Source of the DNA: Rhytidiadelphus loreus
Taxonomy: Eukaryota > Streptophyta > Bryopsida > Hypnales > Hylocomiaceae
Length of the DNA stretch: 64,000 nucleotides
Assembly (NCBI GenBank): GCA_947034895.1
Contig: OX344764.1
Span: 73,141,348-73,205,347 of the forward strand
Direction: 5' to 3'
Shown: positions 1 through 18,335 of the stretch, piece by piece
Layout of the letters: each line of letters begins with the position of its first letter
How positions within the stretch are numbered: position 1 is the first letter of the stretch
The notes under the pieces: model-generated
The model's input: only the letters and a program-made list of their open reading frames with translations
What the model was told of the DNA's origin: nothing
Databases searched by the model: none
Program-made: the position numbers and the translations under genes

Positions 1-1285
1 TAGAAAAAATAAAGAAGAAAAAACGTATGAGTACTTCTTTAGCTAGATTTAAAAAAAAATACATATTGTTCCAAATTTACCAGAAACTTCTGCAACTGTT
101 GTTAAAACTTAATTAAAAAAAAATTGTGCACAACCCCAACTTCAGTTTCATGGTCAAGAATGTGGCCCACAGTCCATGACCAACCATTCCTTTGGTCCAC
201 CTCCAAGTAAGGCTTAACTTAAGTTATGTCGCAAAATTGAGAACAACAATGCAACCAGAAACGAAAAACGAGTGATGAAGGTCGGTTGCCCATGACGACT
301 GACTCCCTTCATTCCTACAGTAGAACTGTCCAACATCAAGTGCCTTCCTACGATTCTTCGTCTCCAGCACGTATATGTCCACACATGGAGATGAGAAGAA
401 ACTTGCTTTGAAAGGAATGCACATGCTATTGCAGGAGCCTGTCTGAAGAAGGAGCTCTTTGTCAGGAAATCTTGGAGCTCAAGCCGTTGAAGCCGCCTTT
501 GTCGCTCTCTCACTGCTGACTCTGTTCGGCGAAACCGGCTTGGGAGAGTGTGTCGCGGTTCTTGGTGAGTTGAAGTATCCGGAGGCATGCCGATTGTGTG
601 GAATTTAGTGTGGATGCTAAGGAGAATTTGAGGTGATATTATGTTAAGTTTGAGGTGATTTTGAGGTGATTTATTGAGTGCCGTAAATGTCTTCGAGCAC
701 TGTTGTTTCGGTCAAGGATAAGTTAAAGCAGAAGCGAACTTCATGCAGTCATATAGGGACTTGGAGGAGGCAATAGTGTCGCTGTTGTCAGTCGCCGCAT
801 AGTTTCATTATTTTCTTGTGCTGACTTGTCAGGAAGGAAGTTGTTGTATAGCCGGCTGTCGCTTGTGATATTGCAATAAATATACATTTGGAGCTTTTTG
901 AAATCGGCATTGCGAGTGCACTTTCAGTTGATCGGCGGAGTAATAAGCATTCTGATAAATATTTGTTGTAGGTGAGGGACAGGAGTTTTGGGAAGCGACT
1001 TGGTTTCCACTTTTTGATGTGGAGTCGAGGAGGGACTACGTTGATTCTTTATTGACTCGAGGTAGAGGACAGAGGACAGAGGAGAGAAGCGAAGACAGGA
1101 TTTGAGACAGAGACTTTGTTTAGCTGGAGAAATTCGAAATTATACATATTCCGTACGCGAGAGAGGGAGAGAAAGGGGAGTCAGAGGTGTAATTGTTAGC
1201 GAAGGAGTTGCTGTGGTGGCACGACAGGGAAGGAGACGAGAACAGAGACGAAAGAGAGAGAGAGTGGGAGAAGAGAAAGGAAGAG
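1..1285. other. Upstream region and probable leader of the alanine aminotransferase gene
   Basis: No protein gene is recognisable here. The last 250 bases (about 1030-1285) are strongly purine-rich (GA/GAG runs), which resembles a plant 5' untranslated leader just before the aminotransferase start codon. I could not fix a TATA box or transcription start. Short open frames on both strands show no family motif and look like chance. Confidence 0.4.
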
Positions 1286-7362
<6,077 letters not shown>

Positions 7363-9664
7363 ACACATTCCTTGCATGCTGCAGCAGGTCTTCAACAATA
7401 ACAAATGAGCACACTTAGAAGAGCCCATTGTTACTCGAACCTAGCTCCCTTGTTTTTTTCCCCCCCATAGTCTCAAGTTCCGTGGAGAGTTTTCCGATGC
7501 CTATAGTATAATACATAACAAAGGCATTAGCTATGGAGTCGCGTAATACGAATCCTGTGACGTTCGGCGAAATATAGTGTGTTTTCAACCTAAGCAAAAA
7601 CCTCATTGCTTTCTTCCCTCCTTCACCGCGGAGCTTCCATGGTGGGCTGACCTTGAGAGGCAAAGTAGTTTAGAGGCTCGAGATTAGCTTGACCCCCCAA
7701 AATGTGTGCATCTGTCGTTTTATCATCGAGAGAAACTAGCAAGGAATTTGGTGTTATTGGCCTTGCTATGTTGCTCTGGACGTTGGTACAGTAGCAGTGA
7801 TACTGGAAACTAAATTGTATCAACAGCAAGCCTTTTCATAATAAAAAATTTACCAAAAAATATTGTGTCTTTACTTTAGTTCGTCATTGCTGTTTAAGAG
7901 ACATACATAAAGAATGTACCTGTTTACATTTTGTCTTTCATCATAAACAAAGAAAATTTCATTACTTGGCGAACACCAGTTCAACTGCTTAAGCTCTAGG
8001 CTACTCTTGTTGTGAAGACACATGACGCAATTTCTAGAGTTTTCTCCGTGTTCGTGAGCATGGCTCTCTAGTTACATGGATGCAGGATTTCAGAGCAGTT
8101 GGTGGGGAAGAGAACAATTAATTGACACATCTCCAACCGCCATTACAAAGGGAAGAAGGTTACATGAGGGGTACCCCCAATTCGAACAGCCGAATTGCGT
8201 TCCGATGGATTACTTGTCTTACTAGATTTTTGTCACATGAATGAGAGAAGAATAATGACCCTAGATTTAGATTCTGAAAAGCGTCACAATGTATATGCCC
8301 TCTTCGTTTCAGAGCCTTAATCTAGGATTGTCATACCTGTCGACTTAGGAGACTCATGTCACATGAATTAGAGAAGATTTAGGTTTTGAAATGAAGAGGA
8401 AATATGACGCAATTATGTGGGAATCGCAATTAGTCAATGGTTGTTAGTGTGAACCTCCTGCTATGAATCAACCGCGTGCCCACCTTGGCTTACAATTCAT
8501 TCTTTCGCAGGTCTTCGCCAGTCTTTGCTCACGAGCCCGGCAAGCTTCCTCTCTCAACAACGCCGCGTATTGGGTCCCTATGCAGTGCCTCTTGCATTCA
8601 TAGGGGGAGCGAGGCCGGTTCTCTGGTGACTTGGGTACGAAGATACTCACAGGACTCTCGCAACCTCCTCTGTTGCTGTTAATTTTCAAAGAGTTCGCAT
8701 CCAAGCACATTTGGATGCCTCTGTCTTTCCCAGATCCACGCCTGCAGCTCCAATTGAGCGCCATCGTCTCAGGCTTACCAAGGGGCTCTGGTTTGAACTC
8801 CGAATGGTTGCCGAATGCAACATGGCCTCGTGCATGTTGGCGATGAACGCTGCGCACCCTCTGATTGCTCGGCACGTGATGTGAGACTCCGCCACCCCGG
8901 AGTCGCATTGCTAGCGCATTGTCACTGTTTTCCTTTCCATGGCAACGTCTATTCCGATTTCCATTCGCGGTGCCATCGAAGTTGATGAGACCCACAAGCT
9001 GGTCTCGAGCATCCGTCAAAGCTTGTGCCAAGGAAGCGACTACGTCCCAAATGTTGGCTGGTTTTCCTCGCTTCGTCATCCCCTGCATCATCATCGGGGG
9101 CACAGCATTAGGGATGGTTGGAAAGAGGAGCCTCATGATGCCGCACCTCTCACAAAGAAACTCGTAACCAAAGATTCTCACGTGACAGGGACACCAACTG
9201 CTGGGAATCAACGGTTCAAAGTTTCTGCGACACAGAATTTTGAACCGTTGATTTCCAGGAGTTAGTTGCTGAGCATTCGGACAATGAAACAGGACCTTTG
9301 GACATGAAGTGCAACTTCGTCCAGAAGCAGGTTGATTTTAGTTAACCAGTTAATGCAGGGTCAGTCTGAAATGTTCTGCAGTACAGTCTTGAAAGAAGCT
9401 TCGAAAAACTTAGGCCCATCAAGGAAGAATGACTTCGATCCACTAACATCTTCTTTCTTTGACACACATACTTTTACTTCTTGAATTCAAAAGCTTCGCA
9501 GAACAAAACCTGTGACATCAATCATTTCAATTGCTCCCAACCAGAAGCAGCATGTCATTGCACACCAATTCTCAGCCATGTAGATTAAGTCCAAATCGTG
9601 TCTTGTTTTTTAATATGAGGTCACCTTAAGAATGGGAGAACTGAAAAAACTTTTTGAGTTTTTG
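7363..9664. other. Gene-poor stretch downstream of alanine aminotransferase
   Basis: This begins with the 3' region of the aminotransferase gene. An open frame of about 247 codons on the - strand (9211 to 8468) has some protein-like stretches, but no family motif and no clear gene structure. I do not call it a gene. A hairpin with a stem of about 19 bp (9202-9220 against 9238-9257, GGAATCAACGGTTCAAA and its complement) sits at its upstream edge. Confidence 0.35.
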
Positions 9665-9748
9665 CTCCCTCTGTTTCAAAATAAGTCCTGGATTTCAATG
9701 AAATGAATGGAGTCGGTTCTCATGGGATTTATTTTGAAACAGAGGGAG
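9665..9748. mobile_element. Short Stowaway-like MITE
   Basis: An 84-bp element bounded by perfect 20-bp terminal inverted repeats. The left end reads CTCCCTCTGTTTCAAAATAA (9665-9684) and the right end is its exact complement (9729-9748). This closely resembles the terminal sequence of Stowaway (Tc1/mariner-derived) MITEs. A TA follows the right end, but the left flank is TG, so the TA target duplication is not intact. It has no coding capacity. Confidence 0.7.
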
Positions 9749-11689
9749 TACGTATTTTCAGATTGTAAGCACTCCAATGTAGTAAATCTCAGCAAAAGGG
9801 AAGGGCAATACCGTCAGGAAACCGCAGAAGACGAGATTGGAGCGCTAGTTCTTGGGCTGTTACAGGTGTGGTTCTTCATCTGATCGCGCGGTGTTGACTG
9901 ACACCAAGACTGGTCTTGCGCCCCAACGTCGTCAGAGGAGCAGAAAGAGTTGTCATCAGTATCTCAATATTGTGAGCAGAATGTTAAAAGAGGTAACTCT
10001 GGTCAAAAGAACTGAGAAACTCCGACAGAGGATAAAACGGGATTTCTGTGATCCTAATAAGGATCGATGTTGCCATATTCTGAGACAAATCGATGAAGTT
10101 GGGCAGGCCAATCATATTCCGCCCTTGTCCACGAGTCAGTCTGCAGTCATTACTGCTGCAAAAGATGCCGTCGCAATAGTCTGGTACTTCGAATCGATTG
10201 AGAAGGATTTTCTGGAGATTCCCTAGCATTCAAATTTGAGAATGTTGAACAGTTGAAGTGAAGTTGACATCGAGGAATTTGCAGAGAACGTAAAATCCCA
10301 TGCAAATCTGAGTACTACAGATGTCATTGTCGGCATTTCACGTCAAACAAGATTTTGCAAACAGGCAACTCGAAACAAGGAATAGAAACTAAAGTATGAA
10401 TGGTAAACTCGTCTTCTTACAGAAGTAAAAGGCGTTGCCTTCATGCACCCCACAGAGGAGTTACCAGCAGCTTCAAAGCACCTCCTCCAAGGACATCTGA
10501 TTTGAATATAAGAAACAGCGTGATGCTCGGTAGAGTTGGAATACAGAGGACTAGAACCCTACGAAACATCTCAATTTGCCCTCACAGAACCACATCCCGT
10601 GCTTGCATTGTTGCCTGCACTCCTTGTAAAGCACGACTAAATGACTAGGACCTCAAGCCAATCGATTTGTGCAATTGGTCCTCTAAATCACCTGGAATCT
10701 CAAGCACTGAGAAAAGCGATTGCTTCTATTGACAGAACCAAGAATTAGTAGAGGGGGTAGTTTACGAAGGAGCCTCAAGAAACGGCCGGAATTAACCTCT
10801 GTGCAGCGGTGCGTCTATTCCCTTCAAACGTCACGATGGAAAATCCTAGTTGGCCGCTTCACGTCAGTTTATGGTAATCCCCTTGCCAGAATGGAGCTCA
10901 TCCCATTACAAATTGTGAAACCAGTTGCACTTCAACATCATGGAGTACCAGACTCATTCTTGAGGGGTAGTACTGGCAGGTGTCTACCGTAATAGTTGAA
11001 TGAAGAGAAATGGATCGTTGAATCGGGAAATAGGTCCAAAGGACTGTTCCTGTCCTAAGGCACCGATTCACCTTGTATTCACATCCCCGAGTGGGCAGCA
11101 TTCACACACATTGTACCAATTTTATTGAAGAGCAACACCCCGCAACGTGCACGTCAACATCAGACATCAACCTTTCTTAAATTCCGAAACTAAGAAATGA
11201 CCTCTGGAAAGAGGAAATGCACTGCAAAAAGTTGAACACCGAATCCAATAGCAGGAGAAAAATAGTTCTTGGTATCATTTTTATTACATATCCAAAATGG
11301 TCTATAAACTAATTTCTAATTACATCTCAAATGAAAGACATGACCAGTTACTGAAAACGAACAAAGAAGTCGGAAACATATCTACATAAAACCTGACCGC
11401 CAAAATTGGTCTTTACGACTCACACGATGATCCAAAAGACCTCATATGAACAAGTCGAATAAGTGCAAATATGTAGCTCTTGGATACGATAAAGATAAAT
11501 CAACTGAAGCTTACCGACACCTTGTAGGTTACCGACACCTCGTAACCTAACAGAGAAAAAGAGAAGGCAGCTAGGAATGAGTTGATCTATACGGTTTACC
11601 TACTCAAGGGCCTGGGATCGCTGGAATCAAATCCTTAAACCTCAAGACATTGCAGCCTCCAAAAGTGCGCTATATTGTTGAGCAAAAAG
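9749..11689. other. Intergenic stretch, no gene recognised
   Basis: An open frame of 124 codons on the + strand (9852-10226) and shorter ones at 10400-10648 and 10720-10992 lack recognisable motifs and splice context. A spliced, rapidly evolving gene cannot be excluded. Confidence 0.3.
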
Positions 11690-12283
11690 TTAATACCTAG
11701 ACATTTCCTGTTGAGGAGGAGGAATGGTCTCACGAGGCTGAATCAGGCCGTCTCTCTTGTCAAGCTCCAGCTTATGCTGCGTCTGAATGCAAGCACACAC
11801 AGTGCAGTAGGAAATGTCGGCGATGCGGTCGGTGATCACCGCGGCCTCGTCGATGAAAGGGATGCTTGTAACCGTAGCGGCGATCCAACAAAGACAGTTC
11901 AGATACTGCGCGATAAACATGCTTGCAATAATGCAGTTATCGCACTTTGTATTCTGAATTTGCAGAGCATCCTGTAACATGAAGCGCGTCGCAGACACAG
12001 CCAAAGTGAAACACAACGTCACCTCCACCACAGCACAGAGTTGCGGGCATTTACTCTCTCCGCAAGATCCACTGCACGGCATGCCACCTCCACAGCACTG
12101 GTAGCGTGACCAGTCCCCGTAGAGCACACGCCCTCGCTGCTGGTAGGCGACCAGACAGGGACACCACATCGCATAGCAACAATACAGAGGAGACTCCACC
12201 GGCGTCCGCAGCAAATCCGAATGCCACATGTTCGGCAAATGCTTCCGCGCCTCGTACACGTTCATGTTCTTCGAGTTCGCCAT
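11690..12283 (-). CDS. PLAC8-family cysteine-rich protein
   Basis: A 197-codon frame matching plant PLAC8 (DUF614-type) proteins, a group of small cysteine-rich membrane-associated proteins. Landmarks in order: CCYAMWCPCLVAYQQR near residue 34, then the DWSRYQCCGGGMPCSG block, ESKCPQLC, TRFMLQD, the CDNCIIA segment and YCTVCACIQTQHKLELDKRDG near residue 150. The middle hydrophobic stretches could be membrane-embedded. Its exact molecular function is not deducible from sequence. Plant relatives usually continue after the MSR motif with a Pro/Tyr-rich tail. Here the frame stops two codons after MSR, and the bases at that point (CTAG|GTATTA) could be a splice donor, so a small 3' exon may be missing from this model. 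The start ATG begins MANSKNM. Confidence 0.85.
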   Translation of the reverse strand: MANSKNMNVYEARKHLPNMWHSDLLRTPVESPLYCCYAMWCPCLVAYQQRGRVLYGDWSRYQCCGGGMPCSGSCGESKCPQLCAVVEVTLCFTLAVSATRFMLQDALQIQNTKCDNCIIASMFIAQYLNCLCWIAATVTSIPFIDEAAVITDRIADISYCTVCACIQTQHKLELDKRDGLIQPRETIPPPQQEMSRY

Positions 12284-12928
12284 GGCTGCTCACAACTTCA
12301 CAACTCCTCCTCGGCAAAAACTCCTCCCGCAAGACGGCACTTACCCTAAAGAAGTGCTCAATAGCTCCAAGAGTCCACAGAAACCTCAAGAAAATGCACC
12401 AAGCGATCGGCAAAGAGCCCTGCGCGGAAGCGGTTCTCAAGGTGCGGCTTCACAACTGACGCGCCGTGCTAAACACCGATTTCTCCTGTTGAAAACTCAC
12501 TGATCAATCGCTCGGCGCACAACAAGCGACAATCGGTCAAGAGGGAGAAGACGACCTTCTGCGCTTAAGGAGATTTACTACTTTAAAGCTAGAGTGAAGC
12601 TACTCTAGATCTACTTTAAAGTTAACGGGCTGCACGCCTTTTGCGTTTCCGTCTAAATTTGAATCGTCGGCCCAATTGGCTGTGAGGAAGAACACGATAT
12701 ACCCGGATATAGAAGATATTAGGGATGCAATTGAGATCCGGATTTCAGTAGACGATTCTCCGGCCTCGTATTGTTTTTTTAACCCTAGAATCATGGTTTT
12801 CTATTTCATTTATTTTGGGGCATGGAAAAAGTGATCTTCAATTGAAGTGACTCATGGAAATCAATGAAACATATAAAATGTGGATGAGATTTTTATTTCA
12901 TTATCCTTGATTATGAACAATTCAAAAA

Positions 12929-12968
<40 letters not shown>

Positions 12969-14675
12969 TCATTTGCTACAAACTTCTTACACCTTGTAAC
13001 TACAAACTACAACAAACTCCAAATAAAAACACAAAAACATACTTATTAACAAATAATATTTTGACAAGGAGCTCAAACCACATGACTATAGAAAGTTCAA
13101 GTGAGATTAATCCTCACCCTTGAGCTCCATTTTATATAATTATAGAGACTATTAATAATAAAAGACTATTAGTTCTTAAGACTTCTTTTCTATTTTTTAT
13201 TTTTAAAACATTCACTAAAATAAAAGTCCTAGTCATACTTCTATCCAAATCTTAATCTTTCACTTGAAAATTTACTAACTCCAAGTTTCAACACACTTGT
13301 CTTTATCTAAGAGTTGTCTAATTCCAATGCATAAATTCATCACATAGAGATATCTATCTCCAAACAATCTTTGTCTACACACTAGTTCATGAATTAGTTC
13401 ATCCATCAAAGCTCACGATACCCTTGCCATCAAGTCATGACATCATCCAAAGATTTGTTTACAATTTCACCCTTGAAGTTTTCTGGTGTTTTGAAGTTTA
13501 AACGGCTTGAAAATCACACCTTATCATGAATGGATATCAAAATAGAATATTTTAATTTGGAGGGTACTTTGACTATTATATATCCTTTTCTTAATTTGCT
13601 TCTTTAAGTTCTCACAAAATGCAAGCCTCTAATTTTATATAATCTATAAGATTATAGAAGTCAAATCATAGTGCAAAGAGAGGATTTGCCGAGGAGGCTC
13701 TTTTTCTTTCTGGTGATTCAAAAGTCTAATTTTTCTCATAAGAAGTGCTTGTTCAATTTTTAATTATTGTCAAAGACCAAGTTGAATATGCATTGACCAA
13801 ATTTGAATCTCATTTGATGTCCCTTATGCATGTTAGAAAAATGAATAGTCTAGTAAATGGTCACATATACAAAAATAATTGAAGGCATGGATGTAGTATA
13901 TCATTTTTGTTTAAAAATTGGATAGTTCACACAAAATCTTTCTTCTTCTCACTATGAGGTCTTACTATGTACTAGACTTAGAAAATAGGTGTATCCAAAC
14001 ATAATTAGGTGTTCAATAAAAAAAAATAGAGGAAAACATTTGAAAACTATTTTTTCTACCATAGGGTGCTAATAAAGCCATTCATGGCATTTTGATGAGA
14101 TTCAATTGCTCAACAAGGCCGCAAGTTCCTAGACTATAGGAACTTGACCATAATAATAGTCTGATGTGGCAAAGCAACTGCCAAGTTTTGATACTGGAGA
14201 AGATGCAACGAATGCCCTAACTTGGAAATCCCTCGGCTCCTTCTACAGAGACGAGACGAGGCAATTTTGTTACCGAGGCACCTCTGAAAACTCCAATTCC
14301 CGAGCGCTGTTTCATGGCGTGCATCAGAACTGCTCCAACCGCATTGACGGCGTGAAGGTTTGAATGTATTTGCTTAATCCGTGGCAGTTCCATGGTCCTG
14401 TAACTAACTCGATGTCTGCTGGCCTGCAGTGCCGCCGCACTCTCTTGAGAAACGTACACAATAACGAACTCTTCTGGGTCTGGTCATTCGTATTTGCCTC
14501 AGAACTGGTTCAGTTAGTGCGGGCATACCTTATTAGGTTCTTGCCGAGGTCCCAATTTCTGGAAGGTTTTTAGGGTTTAGGGTTTAGGCTGCCCTCTCCT
14601 TGGAATTTTTGGGAAATAGTTTTCTCCAATATAATTTGTTTCATCGGAAAGATAATCGTGCATAATTTTTCTATT
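12284..14675. other. Intergenic AT-rich stretch
   Basis: The first 300 bases are probably the leader and promoter side of the PLAC8 gene. The rest is AT-rich with no recognisable gene. It contains an (AAT)n microsatellite at 12925-12968 and one telomere-type TTTAGGG pair at about 14571-14588. Confidence 0.4.
12925..12968. repeat. (AAT)n microsatellite
   Basis: About 14 uninterrupted trinucleotide units. Confidence 0.95.
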
Positions 14676-14907
14676 TTTAACCCTTAAACGTCGAAGGGGG
14701 GACCCTCAAAATCTTCCTTTTCTATTACCGTGTGAATCATTGACATCCAGAATTGCAAAAGTAGTCATTGGAAGTCAAACTGCTGTAGAAAATCTTCCCT
14801 TTTCAAAACAAATTTAGAGGATGAATAGTTGCACTTCTGTCCTATACAGTTTGATTACTTGTCATCCATCGGACACAAAACGTCCGCCTCGACGTTCAAG
14901 GGTTAAA
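14676..14907. mobile_element. MITE with TTAA-flanked inverted ends (piggyBac-like)
   Basis: The left end is TTTAACCCTTAAACGTCGAA and the right end is CGACGTTCAAGGGTTAAA: inverted repeats of about 21 bp with two mismatches. Both are bounded by TTAA followed by CCC, the arrangement expected of piggyBac-type elements (TTAA target duplication). It is 232 bp long and non-coding. Confidence 0.6.
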
Positions 14908-14944
14908 CATACATTGTGACTTGGTTCTGTTGTGTTTGTTCACG

Positions 14945-15016
<72 letters not shown>
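14945..15016. repeat. (AT)n microsatellite
   Basis: About 70 bases of almost pure AT dinucleotide. Confidence 0.95.
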
Positions 15017-15021
<5 letters not shown>

Positions 15022-15851
15022 AGACATTCATTGTTTGAAACAAATAACAAGATGTAGATTGAAATTGGAATGATAATATTTTGTGCATTTTTGTATTGTA
15101 TTGGTAAGCTTAGACCAAGTGCAAAATACAAAATACTCAGTAAGGTTCCCTCAAATTTATCATTAGATGTTTTTTGGCCTGTAGGGAGGGCCATTTCATG
15201 TTGGTTCCCACTATTGGGAACCAACCTCCACTATTTGGAAAAAATAATAATAATAATTAAAAAAATATTAAAAATATTAAAAATATTAAAATGATTGAAA
15301 AATGATTAAACTATTAAAATAAAAAACATTTTAAAAATAAATTCTTAATGCCTGATGATGTGGCAGTCTCTTGACCACATTTAGCAAGCTTCGTGGCAGA
15401 GATCAAAACACAAGGGAAGGCATAGAGACTTAACAAGGGTTGAATTTCATTTAATGATTGGACCTACCTTGAGGGTGTGGTTTCTAGGAAATCTTGAAGA
15501 TAGCATCTACAATATTCAATTACAACCAACTTTTTTAATATCTTTAGTTTTGGATGCATCTAATACTCTATTAGTACTTTGCTTTTTGTTTGGGAGTCCA
15601 AATGTGTTGTAAACAAATACTCCGAAACTCAAGACAATGATTAGAAAATAATTCCCTCAAATCAAACAACAATTTATTCCAACATTCCTTTGATTAAATC
15701 TAGATCTTGTTAGGCTATGATACATGCATGAGTCGGAGGGACCCATTCAACTCAGCCCACATTGTGAAATAATGAGCCCAACCAAACTACTTTGGTGTGC
15801 CATTTTGGCTGTGTAATGGTAGAGATGCTTTTCAGGCTTCATAAGGGGGGA

Positions 15852-16021
15852 TTTGAGGCCTCCAAGAGCCCGTTTCAGGGCTGTTCCCCGCAGACTGTTC
15901 CCGGCAGTGAAGGACAGCCCAGCTGTCGAAAAAAAAATTTCAAAAAAAAAAAAAAAATTTCAAAAAAAAAAAAAAAACTTTTTTTTTTTTTTTTAAATTC
16001 TTGAAATGATAAAAGAAGCTG

Positions 16022-16053
<32 letters not shown>

Positions 16054-16166
16054 CGGAAATGACGTGGTCGCCTCTCGACCACGTAGGATGGTGAGGTGGC
16101 AGGCCAACTGCCCCGTTCCCTGCGTTCTCGCAGCAGGGGAACTCGCAGTCTCCTGGAGGCCTCAAA
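15852..16166. mobile_element. MITE-like element with poly-A/poly-T interior
   Basis: Bounded by the inverted ends TTTGAGGCCTCCA (15852-15864) and its complement (16154-16166), with further complementarity inside. The interior (about 15928-16050) is long A and T homopolymer runs that could fold back on each other. It is non-coding; open frames here are homopolymer artefacts (poly-Lys, poly-Phe). Confidence 0.5.
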
Positions 16167-16507
16167 AATCACCTTATGTTCTTGCTAGCCTCCATATTCT
16201 ATTGCATGTACAACAATGTTTAGGGTTTAGGATATGCTACCTTTGGCAATGAAAGTGAAGGATGGATGTAGTGATGAACCGAGTATTTTTTCTTTTTTGG
16301 ACAAAAAATTGCATTCTCAGAGAGGTTTGAAGTTTGTGAACTTATCAAACTCCATCCCTCTAGAATTGTGCTAGTGGTGTGAAGACTTCTGGCAATTACT
16401 TGTGACAGTTATTTTTCCGAAAAAACAAGTGGCACGAAATAGGATGAACCTTGTGCAAAGTGCAAATGATGGTCACTTGAGAAACACAACTACTCTTCCA
16501 ATAATCA

Positions 16508-17437
16508 GTACACTAAGGTAACTACATCTAAAATCGCACAAATAAGCAATTCATCATGGTTGCCATTAGTATATTGAATTTTTTTTGAGGGATCTTGTCG
16601 AAAGCCAAGAGGGGATTTTAGATTATCTATGAATGCATTTTTTGGACACCATATGAATAAACTAAGAATTTTCAAAGTATTGAAAATAGAGTTTAGGGTA
16701 ACCAACCATAGACTCTCATGAATAGTGGAAGTACATTTTAGGCAAAAATCTAGCATGTGTAGTTTTAGGAAGCATGTGATGTAAGGTGTAGTTACCTTAT
16801 TGTACTATATTGACTTGACACCAAACTTTCTACAAAAGAAGACAATTGAAGCCCGGCAATTTTCTCTTTTCCATCATGCAAAATCGCACCTTGCCTAAAA
16901 TCGTCATCATCACTCTATGTACATCTCCAAAATCAATATGTACATATGTTGAAGAAATGGTTTTAGAACATCTATAAAAAAAAATTTTTACCCTTCATAG
17001 CTTTGGATCCAAATGTTGTGTTCTTTTGTACATTGAAAACCCTTTTCACTTGCCAACAAGAAAATCAATGAAAATTTTGACTAGTCTAATGATAGTCATT
17101 AGGCCCAATAGCAAAGAGTGGTGGCTTGGGGGATACCCACCTTACTTGTTGGTAAAAGTAACTGTACCTCATTTCAATTGCTTTTTGAAACCAACCACTA
17201 CAGATTCTTGCCTACAATGTACTTCCACTATTGAGGAGAGACAATGGTCGATTTTAGAAACACCTATCTTGAGTACTTCAAAAATTTGTAGATTATTCAT
17301 ACGGTGTCTAGAAAATGCATTCTAAGAAAATTTGGAATCCCCTTTTGAGTAACAACGAGACCCGGCAAAATGTTTTTGAATATCATAGTGGGAACCATGC
17401 TGAATTGCTTGTCTGCACGATTTTAGGTCTAGTTTCC
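16508..17437. mobile_element. Foldback element with long inverted arms
   Basis: Sequence at 16508-16755 is the imperfect reverse complement of 17207-17437. For example, AAGCAATTCATCATGGTT near 16540 matches the complement of the bases near 17400. Diverged single arms of the same family appear near 32450-32640, 34021-34230 and 39500-39720, so it is a dispersed repeat in this genome. No coding capacity was recognised. Confidence 0.55.
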
Positions 17438-17731
17438 TTACACCTTGGCAATCGTTCCAGTTTCCCTCGCTGACTGTTGCGATTGCATGCATTCTTGTAA
17501 GCATCTAAGCTCCTTTCCCATCCCCAATTCCCAATTCCCCCGCCCTTCTCGTCCTGTTGCAGTAGTCATTGGAATCTTGGGTTTTTTGGGTTTTTAAGGT
17601 TTTGGAGTTCTGGGCATCTGCTAGTATGGCTTGCAAGACTCTCTACTCTCTTTCAATCCCATTTTTTCATACTTTGGGAATTTGGAGTAATCGATTCAGT
17701 TCGCGATTTCTCTGTCAATGGCAGTTGAGAG

Positions 17732-17842
17732 ATGGGATACAATAGTCGAGGAGGACGCTATGGCCGGAAGAAATTCTTCACTTTACAGGGCCGGGTCTCC
17801 AGAGATTGCAATTCCGACGTGCCTGTCGAAGAACTGAACCCG
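17732..17842 (+). other. Possible 5' leader exon of the MATE gene
   Basis: An ATG-initiated 37-codon open stretch (begins MGYNSRGGRYGRKK) ends exactly at a strong donor (CCCG|GTGAGT at 17843). A plausible acceptor (TACAG) lies at 18299-18303, 32 bases before the MATE start codon. Joining them puts this peptide out of frame with MATE. It would therefore be a 5' untranslated exon with an upstream ORF, or belong to another transcript. Confidence 0.3.
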
Positions 17843-18335
17843 GTGAGTATATGTCAATGGGGACCGGAGAAGTATGTAAGCAGTGGAAAATTCTTGAGCT
17901 GACGGGATGGTTTTGGGGTTGAAACTTAGTGTCGTGCTGTAGCTTTGCTTTCAAAAAAAACTTTCAGAGCTTGGTCGGTTTTGTAACACCAATGCGCGCG
18001 CGATTATAATCACACTGTTAAAAGAGAGATTTTGTAGAAGAAGATAAGGAAGAATGCGATTTGGCCTACTTCGAACGGGACTCTGATACTCTGAGCTCGA
18101 AAATGTGAGCGTGTGCGGTGATAGCACCTCGTTGTTTGTAGAGAATGCTTCAATCGTTCAGTTTTGAACAAATTGCAAGTTCATCGTATTCAATTCGAGT
18201 CTGAGGTTTACGCCGATCCTGTGAAAACTTTGGCGACTGCTTCTTTCACAGCATTGAAGATATGTGCTGTTGTTGACATTCCTTGCGAATTCTGTGTGTA
18301 CAGGAGGAATTTACACACAACGGCAAGATTCAAGA

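Noticed and set aside
8468..9211. 247-codon frame on the - strand as a gene
   Set aside because: No recognisable family. Protein-like stretches switch between frames (for example a better-looking peptide at 8895-8686 in another frame before a donor-like GTAAGC), so any gene here is spliced or decayed beyond what I can support.
15792..16165. Lys-rich and Phe-rich frames on both strands
   Set aside because: Artefacts of poly-A and poly-T runs inside a MITE-like element.
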